Below the pieces are notes generated by a model that was not told the origin of the DNA, did not search any database, and saw only the letters and a list, made by a program, of their open reading frames with translations. Positions 51,541 to 64,000 of a stretch of DNA of 64,000 nucleotides are shown piece by piece. The first letter of the stretch is position 1; every line of letters starts with the position of its first letter. The position numbers and the translations under genes are program-made. Origin of the DNA: Plantago elongata (Eukaryota; Streptophyta; Magnoliopsida; Lamiales; Plantaginaceae); assembly GCA_036897095.1 (NCBI GenBank), contig JAYMSP010000100.1, positions 20,184 through 84,183 of the forward strand. Direction: 5' to 3'.

Positions 51541-52227
51541 CTCTCAGTACTTAGATATTATAGGTGGACAATTTTCAACAAAGGAACTCACCGTTCATTT
51601 CTAATCATTCTTTCACGTGTGAGGGCCGAACATCATTCAAGATATCGGGTTCTTCATCATCTACTCTGACCTAATGACATATTGCTATATATTATCAAAG
51701 TTACGTTATCAAATTGATGTTCAAGTCACCTTTATCGTTTTAAAAGAAATTGACATAAAATTATTCGACATATATATGATACGCTTACAACTAAGATGGC
51801 GAGTGGTTAATTAAAATAACCCAGATAACGAAGATAAACCACCATAATTGATTCCTTATAAACTTTTTCCAGGTGTCACAAGATTATGTTTGATCTCCTT
51901 GAGAAATGCTTAGAAAATATCGTTTGAAAACCTTAATATATATTGCCAAATCGTTATTAGTAATTTGCTGGCACATGAATCAAGGATTGTGTTTTATTTA
52001 AGATACCCAAAAACAGACAAACCACCTAGTTCCTTGAAGCCGCAAACACATGCATTATTAAAAAATTGCATCATTTGGTCATAATCATAATCAAAGATGA
52101 GACTTGTGTGACAACAACTTCCCTATATATACATGCATACAATACCTTCAATATTATTCATCAAACACACAAAAACCAATCTACACACACAAAATCATCA
52201 AACACTTCCATTGGTAGAGAACACATT

Positions 52228-52869
52228 ATGGCACTACTAATCAAACTCGTTAGTTTCTTCCTCCTTTCTCTGCTCATGCTATCCCAAGCTCAAGCCAAAC
52301 ACCAAGTTCAACGAAAATCGCGTGCCAGGGCATTCATCGAGAGCCAATGCCAAACCACACTCTACCGCGATTTATGCATTCGTTCCCTCTCATACTATCA
52401 GAGCAACGTAACATCAAATCCCACACACCACCAAATCGCCAAAATTGCATTGAAGGTCGCCCTGACCAAGGCCGAAATCACACAGGCCTACGTTAATGGT
52501 GTTGCCAAGAGGCTTAAACAAACCAAGAGCCGCGATTATCAGTCCATCACGGAGTGTTTGGGTCAAATAAATGACGGTGTGGAACAACTTACGAATTGTA
52601 TGAAGGAGAATCAAATGATAAAGGAGGATGGTGAGACCGAGGACTTTACGTGGCATGCTAGCAATATGAAGACATGGCTGAGCACTGCGCTAACGGACTC
52701 AAGCATGTGTATAGATGGATTTTCAGGCAGGGTGATTGGTGGTAAGACGAAGGCGATAATCAAAGCTAGGGTTCTTAATGTTGAGCAACAAACCAGCATT
52801 GCACTGGCCTTGTTCAACAGGTTTGAGGCAAGATACAGGTCTTCTTATGTTAAGAAACCCAGAGTCTAG
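52228..52869 (+). CDS. Pectin methylesterase inhibitor / invertase inhibitor-like protein, copy 1
   Basis: Intronless, 213 residues. Secreted four-helix-bundle protein predicted to inhibit pectin methylesterase or invertase in the cell wall. The signal peptide is MALLIKLVSFFLLSLLMLSQ followed by AQAKH, with cleavage likely after AQA. The N-terminal hairpin cysteines are in SQCQTTLYRDLC; the second pair is in TECLGQ and TNCM, and a fifth is in SSMCIDGF, the PMEI-domain pattern. An upstream in-frame ATG exists at 52066, but the ATG at 52228 directly precedes the signal peptide and corresponds to the start of copy 2. Nearly identical to the gene at 56881-57525. Confidence 0.9.
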   Translation: MALLIKLVSFFLLSLLMLSQAQAKHQVQRKSRARAFIESQCQTTLYRDLCIRSLSYYQSNVTSNPTHHQIAKIALKVALTKAEITQAYVNGVAKRLKQTKSRDYQSITECLGQINDGVEQLTNCMKENQMIKEDGETEDFTWHASNMKTWLSTALTDSSMCIDGFSGRVIGGKTKAIIKARVLNVEQQTSIALALFNRFEARYRSSYVKKPRV

Positions 52870-53266
52870 GGACCAGCCGAGAGATTTGAAAAGTCATCGG
52901 TTTAAACTTGTATGCTTATTGATTAATTTAATTTCCTCTGTTCATAGTTCACAAATGTAAGATACATATTGCATATATGAAAAGTTTTGGAAATAAGTGG
53001 AGATATATCAGCTAGACGTTTACAACTTTCTATAACATAAATGACTGCAGCAAATTTATATGACTAATTTGTTGCAGCAAATCGAAATCGACGAAGAAAA
53101 TACTTGAAACAGTACTACAGTAGATATCATGCTCTGAGCAGCCAAAATGTTCATTCATCATCAATAGTATACTATATTCTTATGGTTTCAATATCTCTAA
53201 GAAAAAGGAAAAACATGAATCCGACTTCAATTGCATAGCAGACTAGCAGTAGTGTACATGCGTGCT
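52870..53266. other. Convergent 3' flanks of PMEI copy 1 and the receptor kinase
   Basis: Short AT-rich region with two 3' UTRs. No other feature was seen. Confidence 0.4.
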
Positions 53267-56295
<3,029 letters not shown>

Positions 56296-56880
56296 GGTGG
56301 TTGTGTGGATGAGCTAACACATACAAGTACAACCCTGTTTTTAGGACTCATGTATAGATAGGCAAGGCTGTGTTATTTGATGCAGACACTACAGTAAGGA
56401 ATCTTTCCTCTCAGGCAAGTTATCAATATCACAGCAAAGCAGTGGGACACATTTTTCTGTTCTGTTCCGTTCTGTTCCGGGCATTGATAAAAACACATGT
56501 TTGGCTCCAAAGCACAAGTATAACAGCGACGTAGATACGGATTTTAGGCGGGTCGAAATTATACAAATCTACTTGTAAAATTAATAGTGTTTGAAGATAT
56601 TATTATCTTGCCAATTTCTTATTTGCTGGCACATGAATGTAGGATTGTGTTTCACTCGAGTCACCCAAACAACAGACAAACCACCTAGTTCCTAGAAGCA
56701 GCAAACACTTGCATCATTAAAAAATTGCAACTTCATTTAGTCATAGTCTCATTCACAAGTTAAACTTGTGTGATAACTCTATATAAGATACACTACCTTC
56801 ACAATCAAAATAAACACAAACAACTCTAACACACTACACACACAAAATCATCAAACACTTTCATTGGTAAAGAACACATT
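56296..56880. other. Shared promoter interval between the receptor kinase and PMEI copy 2
   Basis: A divergent intergenic region. Its right part, from about 56627, is a copy of the PMEI-1 upstream sequence (from about 51963): TTTGCTGGCACATGAAT, AGACAAACCACCTAGTTCCT and ATTAAAAAATTGCA appear in both, in order. This marks a duplicated promoter. Confidence 0.7.
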
Positions 56881-57525
56881 ATGGCACTACTAATCAAGCT
56901 CACTAGTTTCTTTCTTCTTTCTCTACTCATGCTATCCCAAGCTCAAGCCAAAAACCAAAGAGTTCAACGAAAATCACGTGCTAGGGCGTTCATCGAGATC
57001 CAATGCCAAACCACGCTCTACCAAGATTTGTGCATTCGGTCCCTCTCGTACTATCAGAGCAACGTAACATCAAATCCCACACATCACCAAATCGCCAAGA
57101 TTGCATTGAAGGTCGCCCTGATCAAGGCCGAAATCACACAGACCTACATAAATGGTGTTGCCAAGCAGCTTAAACGGACCAAGAGCCGCGACTATCAGTC
57201 CATTACGGAGTGTTTGGATCAAATAAATGACGGTGTGGATCAGCTCACGAATTGTATGAAGGAGAATCAAATGATAAAGGAGGATGGTGAGTCCGTGGAC
57301 TTTATGTGGCATGCTAGCAATATGAAGACATGGTTGAGCACTGCGCTAACGGACTCAAGCGCCTGCATAGATGGATTTTCAGGCAGGACGATCGGTGGGA
57401 AGACGAAGGCGATAATCAAAGCTAGGGTTCTTAATGTTGAGCAGCAAACTAGCATTGCACTGGCCTTGTTCAACAGGTTTGAGGCAAGATACAGGTCTGC
57501 TCATGTTAAAAAACCCACAGTCTAG
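56881..57525 (+). CDS. Pectin methylesterase inhibitor / invertase inhibitor-like protein, copy 2
   Basis: Intronless, 214 residues, differing from copy 1 at scattered positions and by one extra residue after the signal peptide (AKNQRVQ versus AKHQVQ). Signal peptide MALLIKLTSFFLLSLLMLSQ. Conserved cysteines: IQCQTTLYQDLC, TECLDQ, TNCM and SSACIDGF. Upstream and 3' flanks are also alike, showing a segmental duplication rather than a processed copy. Both copies keep full open frames. Target enzyme (PME versus invertase) cannot be assigned by sequence alone. Confidence 0.9.
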   Translation: MALLIKLTSFFLLSLLMLSQAQAKNQRVQRKSRARAFIEIQCQTTLYQDLCIRSLSYYQSNVTSNPTHHQIAKIALKVALIKAEITQTYINGVAKQLKRTKSRDYQSITECLDQINDGVDQLTNCMKENQMIKEDGESVDFMWHASNMKTWLSTALTDSSACIDGFSGRTIGGKTKAIIKARVLNVEQQTSIALALFNRFEARYRSAHVKKPTV

Positions 57526-58272
57526 GGACTAGACCAAAAATCATGGGTTTATACTTTTATGCTTAAGGATTAATTTAATTCTTCTGTTTATGGTTCACAA
57601 ATGTAAGAATGTAAGATATATATTGTGAGTATATATGAAAATTTTTGGGAAAATATTACTCCATGGCATCATATAAATCAATTAAGATACTGTTTATTTC
57701 AACTCTTGTGATTTAAGAAAAGTTAAATTACCGTTGGAATTAAAAGAAAAGTTAAATTATTACTCCTAATTATGTGTGGTCAACGTTAAGTTCATGAGAC
57801 CATATGGAGTTAGTAGTAATTTGCTGATTACGTACCGAGAATGATGGATCGTAATATGCAATTAAGCATATCTTGGATCCCGTAATTATCAATATGAAAC
57901 TATAACTTGGACCCGTTTGCTTTCGGGATAATCTCAAAAGACAGTCAAATCCTTTTTTAGAATCCGCGAAAACAATTTCATTCTCTATATAAAAGGAACG
58001 GGCATCATGTATGGATAACACTTCGTATACTTATTAAAGGATTTGAGTTCACTTAAACAATGTTTTTAAACTTTCAAAAATATCGTTAAAAGAAGTGTCC
58101 TCTATAGACTATACTAGCACCGTATTTGCACTTTGAACAACAAACACTTAACGTGCATGTACTGATGTACATTCATTGTTCATGACTCAAAGATTCAAAT
58201 TAACCATACCATAGAGTATGTTTGAAGGAGTTATTACATGAATTAACTGAGATTGTAGTAGTGTTAAATTAA
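57526..58272. other. Spacer between PMEI copy 2 and the PDLP gene
   Basis: AT-rich, with two convergent 3' UTRs. No gene or transposon was recognised. Confidence 0.4.
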
Positions 58273-60550
58273 TTATTTTTTACCAGAAACAGACTGCTTA
58301 CAAAGTGAAAGAAGTACAATGACAACGGCAATGCCAGCGATCACTCCCACTATAATGGCCACATCTTTACCCACTTCATCATCATGATCAGGCGAATCTG
58401 CAAATCTTCCAACAATCAATATCAACTAAACTTCCTAATTAAAAATTTTAATCATCAAACATTTATTTAAATCCTAATTGAGAGTAAGATAAGATTAATG
58501 AATGAAATTATCTTTTTTTGTTATAAACTTGTGGAACTTTAGTCTTCATTAAAGGATAAAGGAATATAACGAGATAAAGACATATGAGACATAGGGGTGA
58601 GATTATTAATCTCATTCACTATTGAGAGTGGACTCCGATGTGAGCCCTCCCATATTCTATCGTGAGAATGATATCTTTTCAATCATACGATCTAACGATC
58701 TTAAGATTATTATTATCAACGACCTTGATAACACTCACTATTAATATATATTTACGAATTATATATGTAGGTAAAAGTTCGATTATTTGGGTTCGAATAT
58801 TGGTCTAGCCAAACCCCTTGAGAATCCGATCAACTTTGCATCTTTTTTCATCACTCAAATATGTTGAATTTCTAGGTATTCCTTCTTTTTGTTTCTCGAG
58901 CATCTTTCCAAGCTTTAAGATGGTCCACAACTGGTAAAGAATAATATGTTACTACATTATTGCATATCATATGCCCGTGAAAATGCCATGGTCTAATCTA
59001 TCACCATTAACAACTTCAATGATTTATACTACAGAGCTAAAGTAGGTGAGTATATCAAGCAATTAATCAGGCAGTCATTTGACTAATTTTACTAGTTCTA
59101 ATAATGTTTCTTAGAATTATAAAAAGAAAAAAGGAAGTGTGGGTATACATACCTGATCGAACATCATAATGCCCAGCAACCCAATATCGAACGTAACATT
59201 GAGACAGGTACACATCTCCTGCCGCTGCAGAGCCACACAAATTCCTAACCTGCGTAACCGCCTCCGATAGACAGGTTGAGCAATCTGACCCGCCCAAATC
59301 GCCTAAACATTGGGCATAACCCTCCACTGGTCCAGTCGCGCTGACTCTAAACCCGGCTGCGCCTTGCAGTTCCCCTAGAACTTCGTCTCTTCGTCGTAGG
59401 ACCTCAGCATCGTTAGTGGCGCTATTGCTACATCTTCGGGACATAAGGGTGTTGTCCGCGGTACCCAAAAAGTTCGTGTTTTGGTACCTGTTAAAAAAAT
59501 GAGTACAAATAATTATAAATGGTCAAATTTTATTAAAGATGATATCTATTTTGAATGTTTGTCTCGCATCACTTAAACATAAAGTGAAAATATTCTTCCA
59601 CGGCCACTAAGGTACTAACGACAGTCATGATTAGTACGTAATTATATAGTTATGTTTTCCTACCCCAATGGCTCTTGTGGAAGTGATTCAACAAGAATGG
59701 CATAACTTTTAAAAATAATAATAATAATTAGAACATCTACATTATAATGAAGAGTTACCAAAAAGAATTATGTAAACCTAAACCATTTATGGTAATATAA
59801 TGCAAGTGTTTTTCTTTACACAAGAAAAAAGAAATATAACTATGGAACCTTGAACCCTGCTTAGTGGCGTACATGATATCATGTGAAAAGAAATCTTCAT
59901 TTTGCCCCCTAATGATAAATTTTGTATAACCAATGGTAAAATCATTAGTTCAAATCCAATAAAAGTTAAAACCAAAAGTTAAATAAATCAATTTATAATC
60001 AGTCAAGTCCATGCTAAGGGTTGATCCAAAATTATTTTACAATAGAGCAATTTGAAATTGGGTATGAACAGGTTCAATTGTAAGTTACAAAGGAACAGCA
60101 TACTAACTTCGACCCTGTATCGATTAACTGGTAGAATTAGTGAATTACGTACCTCACGTAGCAACGGTCAAGTTGTAGTGATGCCCCATAAGCATACGGA
60201 CAAGCAAGCTCGATTTGGTTGATCGAACTAGCGATGCATGTGGCACAATCCCGCACTCTGAGGTCACCCCGACATTGATACAAGCCATATACTGTGCTAT
60301 CCGGTTGGGCAGACGAGTCATTTCCAAGAACAAAACTGTTGTAGAGTGTTCCAGACGAGGATGAGACAATTGAAGAGATTAAGGAGTTGAGGTTAATTTC
60401 ATAGGGCGTGTTCGGTAGGAACTTGTCTTGTGAGCATCCTGAGTAGATGAAGACTTGAGCCTGTGAGCAATTGAAGAAAGTGAAAAGACAGAGGATGTAA
60501 GAAGAGAGTTTGTAGGTTTGCTCCATTTTGAACTTTTGTCTCATTTTCAT
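58273..60550 (-). CDS. Plasmodesmata-located protein-like (two DUF26/Gnk2 domains)
   Basis: Exons from the 5' end: 60550-60153, 59487-59153 and 58397-58273; 285 residues. Type I membrane protein: signal peptide (YILCLFTFFNCSQAQ), two cysteine-rich DUF26 domains each with the C-x8-C-x2-C arrangement (CRGDLRVRDCATC and CLGDLGGSDCSTC), a short linker, a transmembrane helix (VAIIVGVIAGIAVVIVLL) and a very short cytosolic tail. No kinase domain follows, which separates it from cysteine-rich receptor kinases and fits PDLPs, which localise to plasmodesmata and restrict cell-to-cell movement. Two later in-frame Met codons (Met3, Met9) could also start translation before the signal peptide. Location is inferred from family. 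Confidence 0.88.
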
Positions 60551-61943
60551 GCCTTTTTGTGTTTCTCTCTTTTGAAGTTATAGTGGACTTCGCTTATTTC
60601 CTGGCATGCCCTTACTCTGTTTTGAAACATTTTTTGGCGCAGTTTAGTGGAAAAAGTACAATTACAAAAACTTTTAATCAGAAACAATTAGAAGATTAAT
60701 AAAATATCCATGCTAATCCATTGGTGGCTAAATATGTTAAAATAGAGAAATAATATCCTCTTAATCATAGGTTTACAGGTTCACTATGAGGATCAAATTT
60801 ATCTTCTAGATTTCTAATCCGAATTTGTAACCACATGGTTCGGTTTAACTTGACTTAAATCATTCATAGGCTATTATGTGAGTTTGTCGTCTACTTAGCT
60901 CCGTATAGGAGGTGATACATTGCATGGAATGAGTATGGGGTGGTAAGTTGGATCATCAGATGATTGATTCCATGTTCCAGATTGACATGAAAGGGAATTT
61001 CTTGATTGAGATTGGGTTTTAGAAAACTGCTTTTGGCTTCCACTTTATTTAATCAGAGAAACATATACTTTATAGTTTATCCCTATATGGTGGTGGAAAA
61101 ATTGGTGGTGTTAAATTAAATTAATTAGTGCTAGCTACTTCCTAGCTTGTCTCACTAATCCTATCTGCACCACTTTTTCCAGAATTTTATACCATCTTCT
61201 CCACAGTTATACATTGTTCCTTTTCCCATGCTTGTCTAGTTATAGCTACTCAGAACCAGAATATTATCTTTTGCTAGGCAGCATATTAATTCATATTCTG
61301 GACTCATAAAGTCATTGTTTACTCTTATCACTTATTTAGCACTGCTCACATTCATAGTCATAGTTATGGTACTTCTTAAAATGAAAATTATTCAACCAGG
61401 AAAAGGCCGACTCCCCAGGGAAGAGAGAGCTTCAACCAGATATTTCAATAACTTATCATTACAAAACGATTCGCGAAGCAATTGATGTTACATAGTTTTA
61501 CTTCTCTATCAATGTCCGTAACTCGATACCCCATACATTAACATGTCCAGTAAGGGCATTTAATATCAATCGAGGATGTTGAATCCAATGTCTTTCTTTC
61601 TCATTAAGTTAAGGATCAAGAAAATTTCCAACACGTCTAAATAAAAGCTACTGCTACTACAAAACAAGGAATCTTTCAGCTATTTTCACCCTATAAAACA
61701 GAAAAAACAGCTAGTGAGATAGGATTTCCTGATTTTTTTTCTCATCGCAGAGACTACAAGATCCTCTGGTGTAGATCTGTTCAATTTTTCAGAAGTATTC
61801 TGAAACATTTCCGGAATGATCCAAAACATTATATTTTGTTACAAAAATTAACACTCAAAAAAACAACTTGAATATATAGGATACAAGCTGAGGATGGTGG
61901 AAAACAACAGAAAGATTATAAGGATATATTCCAGATGTCTTAC
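60551..61943. other. PDLP upstream region and 3' flank of the MAK16 relic
   Basis: Probable PDLP promoter, then AT-rich spacer. The final MAK16 exon would be expected here, but none was recognised. No other gene is seen. Confidence 0.4.
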
Positions 61944-63728
61944 CTCCACAAGAACTTTAGCTTTTTTCTTTGGTTTGGCTCCAGGTTCCTCGTTCTCCAG
62001 CCTTCTTGAAGAGTCCTTCTTCCCTCTCTTGATGTAACATCCAGTTTTAATTAGCCGAATTAAGATGTTTTTTTAAGAATTGAGCCACCTGGGAAAAAAT
62101 TAATTAAAAGGCCCAAGTCTTCTTTTCAACCCGGCTCGTTCTTCCCTATACCTAGTGTTTAAAGAGAAAACCCCAGTTGAAAATCATTCTTTTACGTTTT
62201 CAAGAGAAAATAGCCACACCAAAAGAAAGAAAATAGTATTTTCACGTGTAAGTTTTTTGCACAACGCAACATTTTTGTTAATTCAATTCATGTTTATTGA
62301 ACCATTGGATCTTTATGAACTTTTGACACGATATTAACATCACGCGTTTGATTCGTACAAAAGGGATCATCGTTTTGAGTTGTGATATGTTCTGGAACGT
62401 TTGTTGATCAGAGTACAATTTCAGGACTCATCCTTGTCTCTCATCTCTCATCTTTGTTAATCCAAGGCAACTGAAGTTCTTAAAATAATTATTATCTTGG
62501 TAGAAAGCATGTTTAGGATGAATCCATTGTCAAATCATTATTCATTGATTAGAAGTAGATGAATCATAAACATGCTTTCTACACGGAATAATAAATTTAC
62601 TAATATCTTCACTTGCCTTGGATTAACAAAGACGAGAGACAAGGATGACGATCCCTCCGGTACGGATCTAGAAATGCGTGTTGTGAGTATCGTGTTAAAA
62701 GTTCATAAAGATCCAACAATTCAATAAACAGGTTCCGAATTTACAAAAACGTTACCCCGTGCAAAAAACTTACACGCAAAAATACTCTATTCTTTCTTTT
62801 GGTGCGGCTCTTCCTCTTGAAAACGTAAAAGAATGATTTTCAGCTGAGGATTTATTTGTAAGAAAAAGGTTTAGAAGAAGAACAAGTCGGGTTGAAAAGA
62901 AGACTTATAGGCCTTTTAATTAATTCTTACCAAGATTAGCCCAATTCCTCAAAAAGCGTCTTACTTGTTTTAATTTGGCTACTTAAAAACCGGGATGTTA
63001 CACTTGCATTGATGAGTTTCAGTCAATTCGTCATCATCATTGTCAACATCCATTCTAGCTGCAATTTATTTGCAGTTAAAAGGTAGAAATCAAAACAGAA
63101 AAATACTCATATATTGACAAAAGGACTTTCTATTACTATTGCAGTTATGAGCTAAGATGCTATAGCTAATAAAAAATTGCTCAACTTACCATGATCGGTT
63201 TCCATTGAGGCAAAAAACCACCAATATCTTCCATGTCTAGTCCTTCTTCCTCTTCAAGTTCCTCATAACCTTCGACATATTCAATCACACTTGCCTGCAG
63301 GTTTGAATTGAGCATCAATGGTGGCTGTCGTATATTACAAAAGGAGCACAGCATAACGAAAATATACATTTATCTAATGAATAACCTCCTCTCCCTCCCC
63401 AATTTCCTCAAGTTCATGCTCTGTAGCCTCCTTATCAAAGACATTATTTTATATCTTAGAAAGAATAATGTAGATCTCATGATTCTCACTATAAATTCCC
63501 TTCCTGTGGTGCTAAACAAGCTCTTTTTCAGTACTCTGCACACAGTAGATAAGTTCTTGGCTTCTTGCAATATGAGACTAACAAAATGGGTGAAATCTTA
63601 CAAAGATTAAATCAAATGGTTATAACAATGATGTACTAACTTTCTCAAGAACTGCAGCCTTCTCAGCCTCTTCTTCTCTCCAAGCATCTTGTTTCCTTTG
63701 TTCTCTAGGTACAGTCATAATTTTCCCT
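61944..63728 (-). pseudogene. MAK16: MAK16-like ribosome-biogenesis gene relic (5' partial)
   Basis: Recognisable minus-strand exon remnants: 63728-63641 (KIMTVPREQRKQDAW ... EEAEKAAVLEK), 63535-63386 (STEKELV, then KGIYSENHEIY ... NNVFDKEATEHELEE), 63294-63190 (ASVIEYVEGYEELEEEEG), about 63058-63003 (MDVDNDDDDELTETHQCK) and 62032-61944 (RGKKDSSRRLENEE ... KPKKKAKVLVE). These are, in order, the C-terminal half of MAK16, a nucleolar 60S assembly factor. The 63535-63386 segment has two in-frame stops (TAG after KELV, TAA after LSKI) where MAK16 has coding residues. A 970-bp foldback element splits the last exon. The N-terminal half and the terminal exon were not found in the window. Confidence 0.8.
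62033..63002. mobile_element. 970-bp foldback element (long inverted repeat) inside a MAK16 exon
   Basis: The element begins TGTAACATCC and ends GGATGTTACA. A left arm (about 62033-62515) and a right arm (about 62567-63002) are reverse complements over most of their length: GAAAATCATTCTTTTACGTT pairs with AACGTAAAAGAATGATTTTC, and TAGAAAGCATGTTTA pairs with TAAACATGCTTTCTA around a ~50-base loop. CTTGA (left) and CTTGC (right) flank it, a possible 5-bp target duplication. Removing the element and one flank restores the MAK16 frame (QCKRGKK). No transposase is encoded. The TG...CA ends and 5-bp duplication are LTR-element-like. Confidence 0.85.
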
Positions 63729-64000
63729 CTGCACATTCACATAAGCATACATATCATCAGATCTTCAAGTTTTTGTATAAAAGGAATCACAGGATAGTGA
63801 TTTCCAGCAGTGATGAAAACCTGGCTCTACTGGTAGTAGCTAACTAAGAATGAAGCAAGAATGTCAACTCCACTGCCACTCTTAAGAGAAAGAACCAGGA
63901 AAGACAATAGGATGGATAGCTGTCTAATGACATATATCTATTCGAGAAAGACGGGTTTTATCTTTATCCAGAAGAATTCTGGTACAAAAAATACCCCCTC
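63729..64000 (-). other. Intron or flank of the MAK16 relic at the window end
   Basis: An acceptor-like CAG lies next to 63728, so this is probably intron sequence leading to upstream exons beyond the window. No coding similarity was seen. Confidence 0.35.

Larger units (their letters stand above)
48893..52227. other. Gene-free repeat-bearing spacer upstream of the first PMEI gene
   Basis: AT-rich. Contains a non-autonomous element (49200-49427), a dispersed repeat pair (50277-50375 and 51107-51210), and a reverse SINE with a duplicated segment (51380-51540). From about 51963 it is the promoter of the PMEI gene, which is duplicated upstream of the second PMEI. Confidence 0.45.

Noticed and set aside
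52066-52869. PMEI copy 1 starting at the upstream ATG 52066
   Set aside because: The extra N-terminal 54 residues are not hydrophobic and have no counterpart in copy 2; the ATG at 52228 sits directly at the signal peptide.
59830-59990. tRNA-like SINE in PDLP intron 1
   Set aside because: A box B-like AGTTCAAATCC is present, but no convincing box A spacing, tail or target duplication.
62155-62337. Short open frame inside the foldback element
   Set aside because: It falls within one arm of the inverted repeat and shows no domain.

Overview
The window is nuclear DNA from a flowering plant, almost certainly a eudicot. The evidence is plant-type multi-exon genes with GT-AG introns, plastid transit peptides on EPSP synthase and transketolase, plant-only families (G-type lectin receptor kinase, PMEI, PDLP, NPF transporter), AT-rich introns and spacers, and SINE, MITE and LINE debris. 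I cannot name the species. Exon ends were read by hand from splice sites and reading-frame continuity; for each complete gene model the exon lengths sum to a whole number of codons.

Layout. 1-1993 (+): 3' part of a gene joining a coiled coil, a SUMO-interaction-like motif and a Ulp1-like domain that has lost its catalytic residues. 2991-6076 (+): type II membrane glycosyltransferase. 8148-9455 (-): intronless UDP-glucuronate 4-epimerase. 9.5-14.3 kb: gene-free, repeat-rich. 14327-18922 (-): EPSP synthase, 8 exons. 19-22 kb: SINE, MITE fragment and other repeats. 22496-25522 (-): plastid transketolase, 7 exons. 28096-29988 (-): RAD51C, with a problematic 5' end. 30484-36953 (-): organellar Qri7/OSGEPL1-type tRNA threonylcarbamoyl transferase, 13 exons. 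39538-41767 (+): NPF7-like transporter. 42435-44886 (-): arginase, 6 exons. 45-52 kb: no convincing gene, but a TAGTTTCA minisatellite, a truncated LINE-type insert and non-autonomous elements. 52228-57525: two nearly identical PMEI genes (+) flanking one G-type lectin receptor kinase (-). 58273-60550 (-): PDLP/DUF26 membrane protein. 61944-63728 (-): MAK16 pseudogene split by a 970-bp foldback element.

Functional links. Transketolase makes erythrose 4-phosphate, which feeds the shikimate pathway where EPSP synthase acts; the two genes are neighbours on the same strand. The epimerase makes UDP-galacturonate for pectin, and the PMEI pair acts on pectin methylesterases, though these loci are far apart. 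The other genes look like unrelated housekeeping or surface-signalling genes.

The strongest unusual signals are the SIM plus dead-protease architecture, the foldback element inside a decaying MAK16 copy, a very short tRNA-like retroposon present twice with target-site duplications, the orientation-switching TAGTTTCA array, and the stop codon directly after the apparent RAD51C start.
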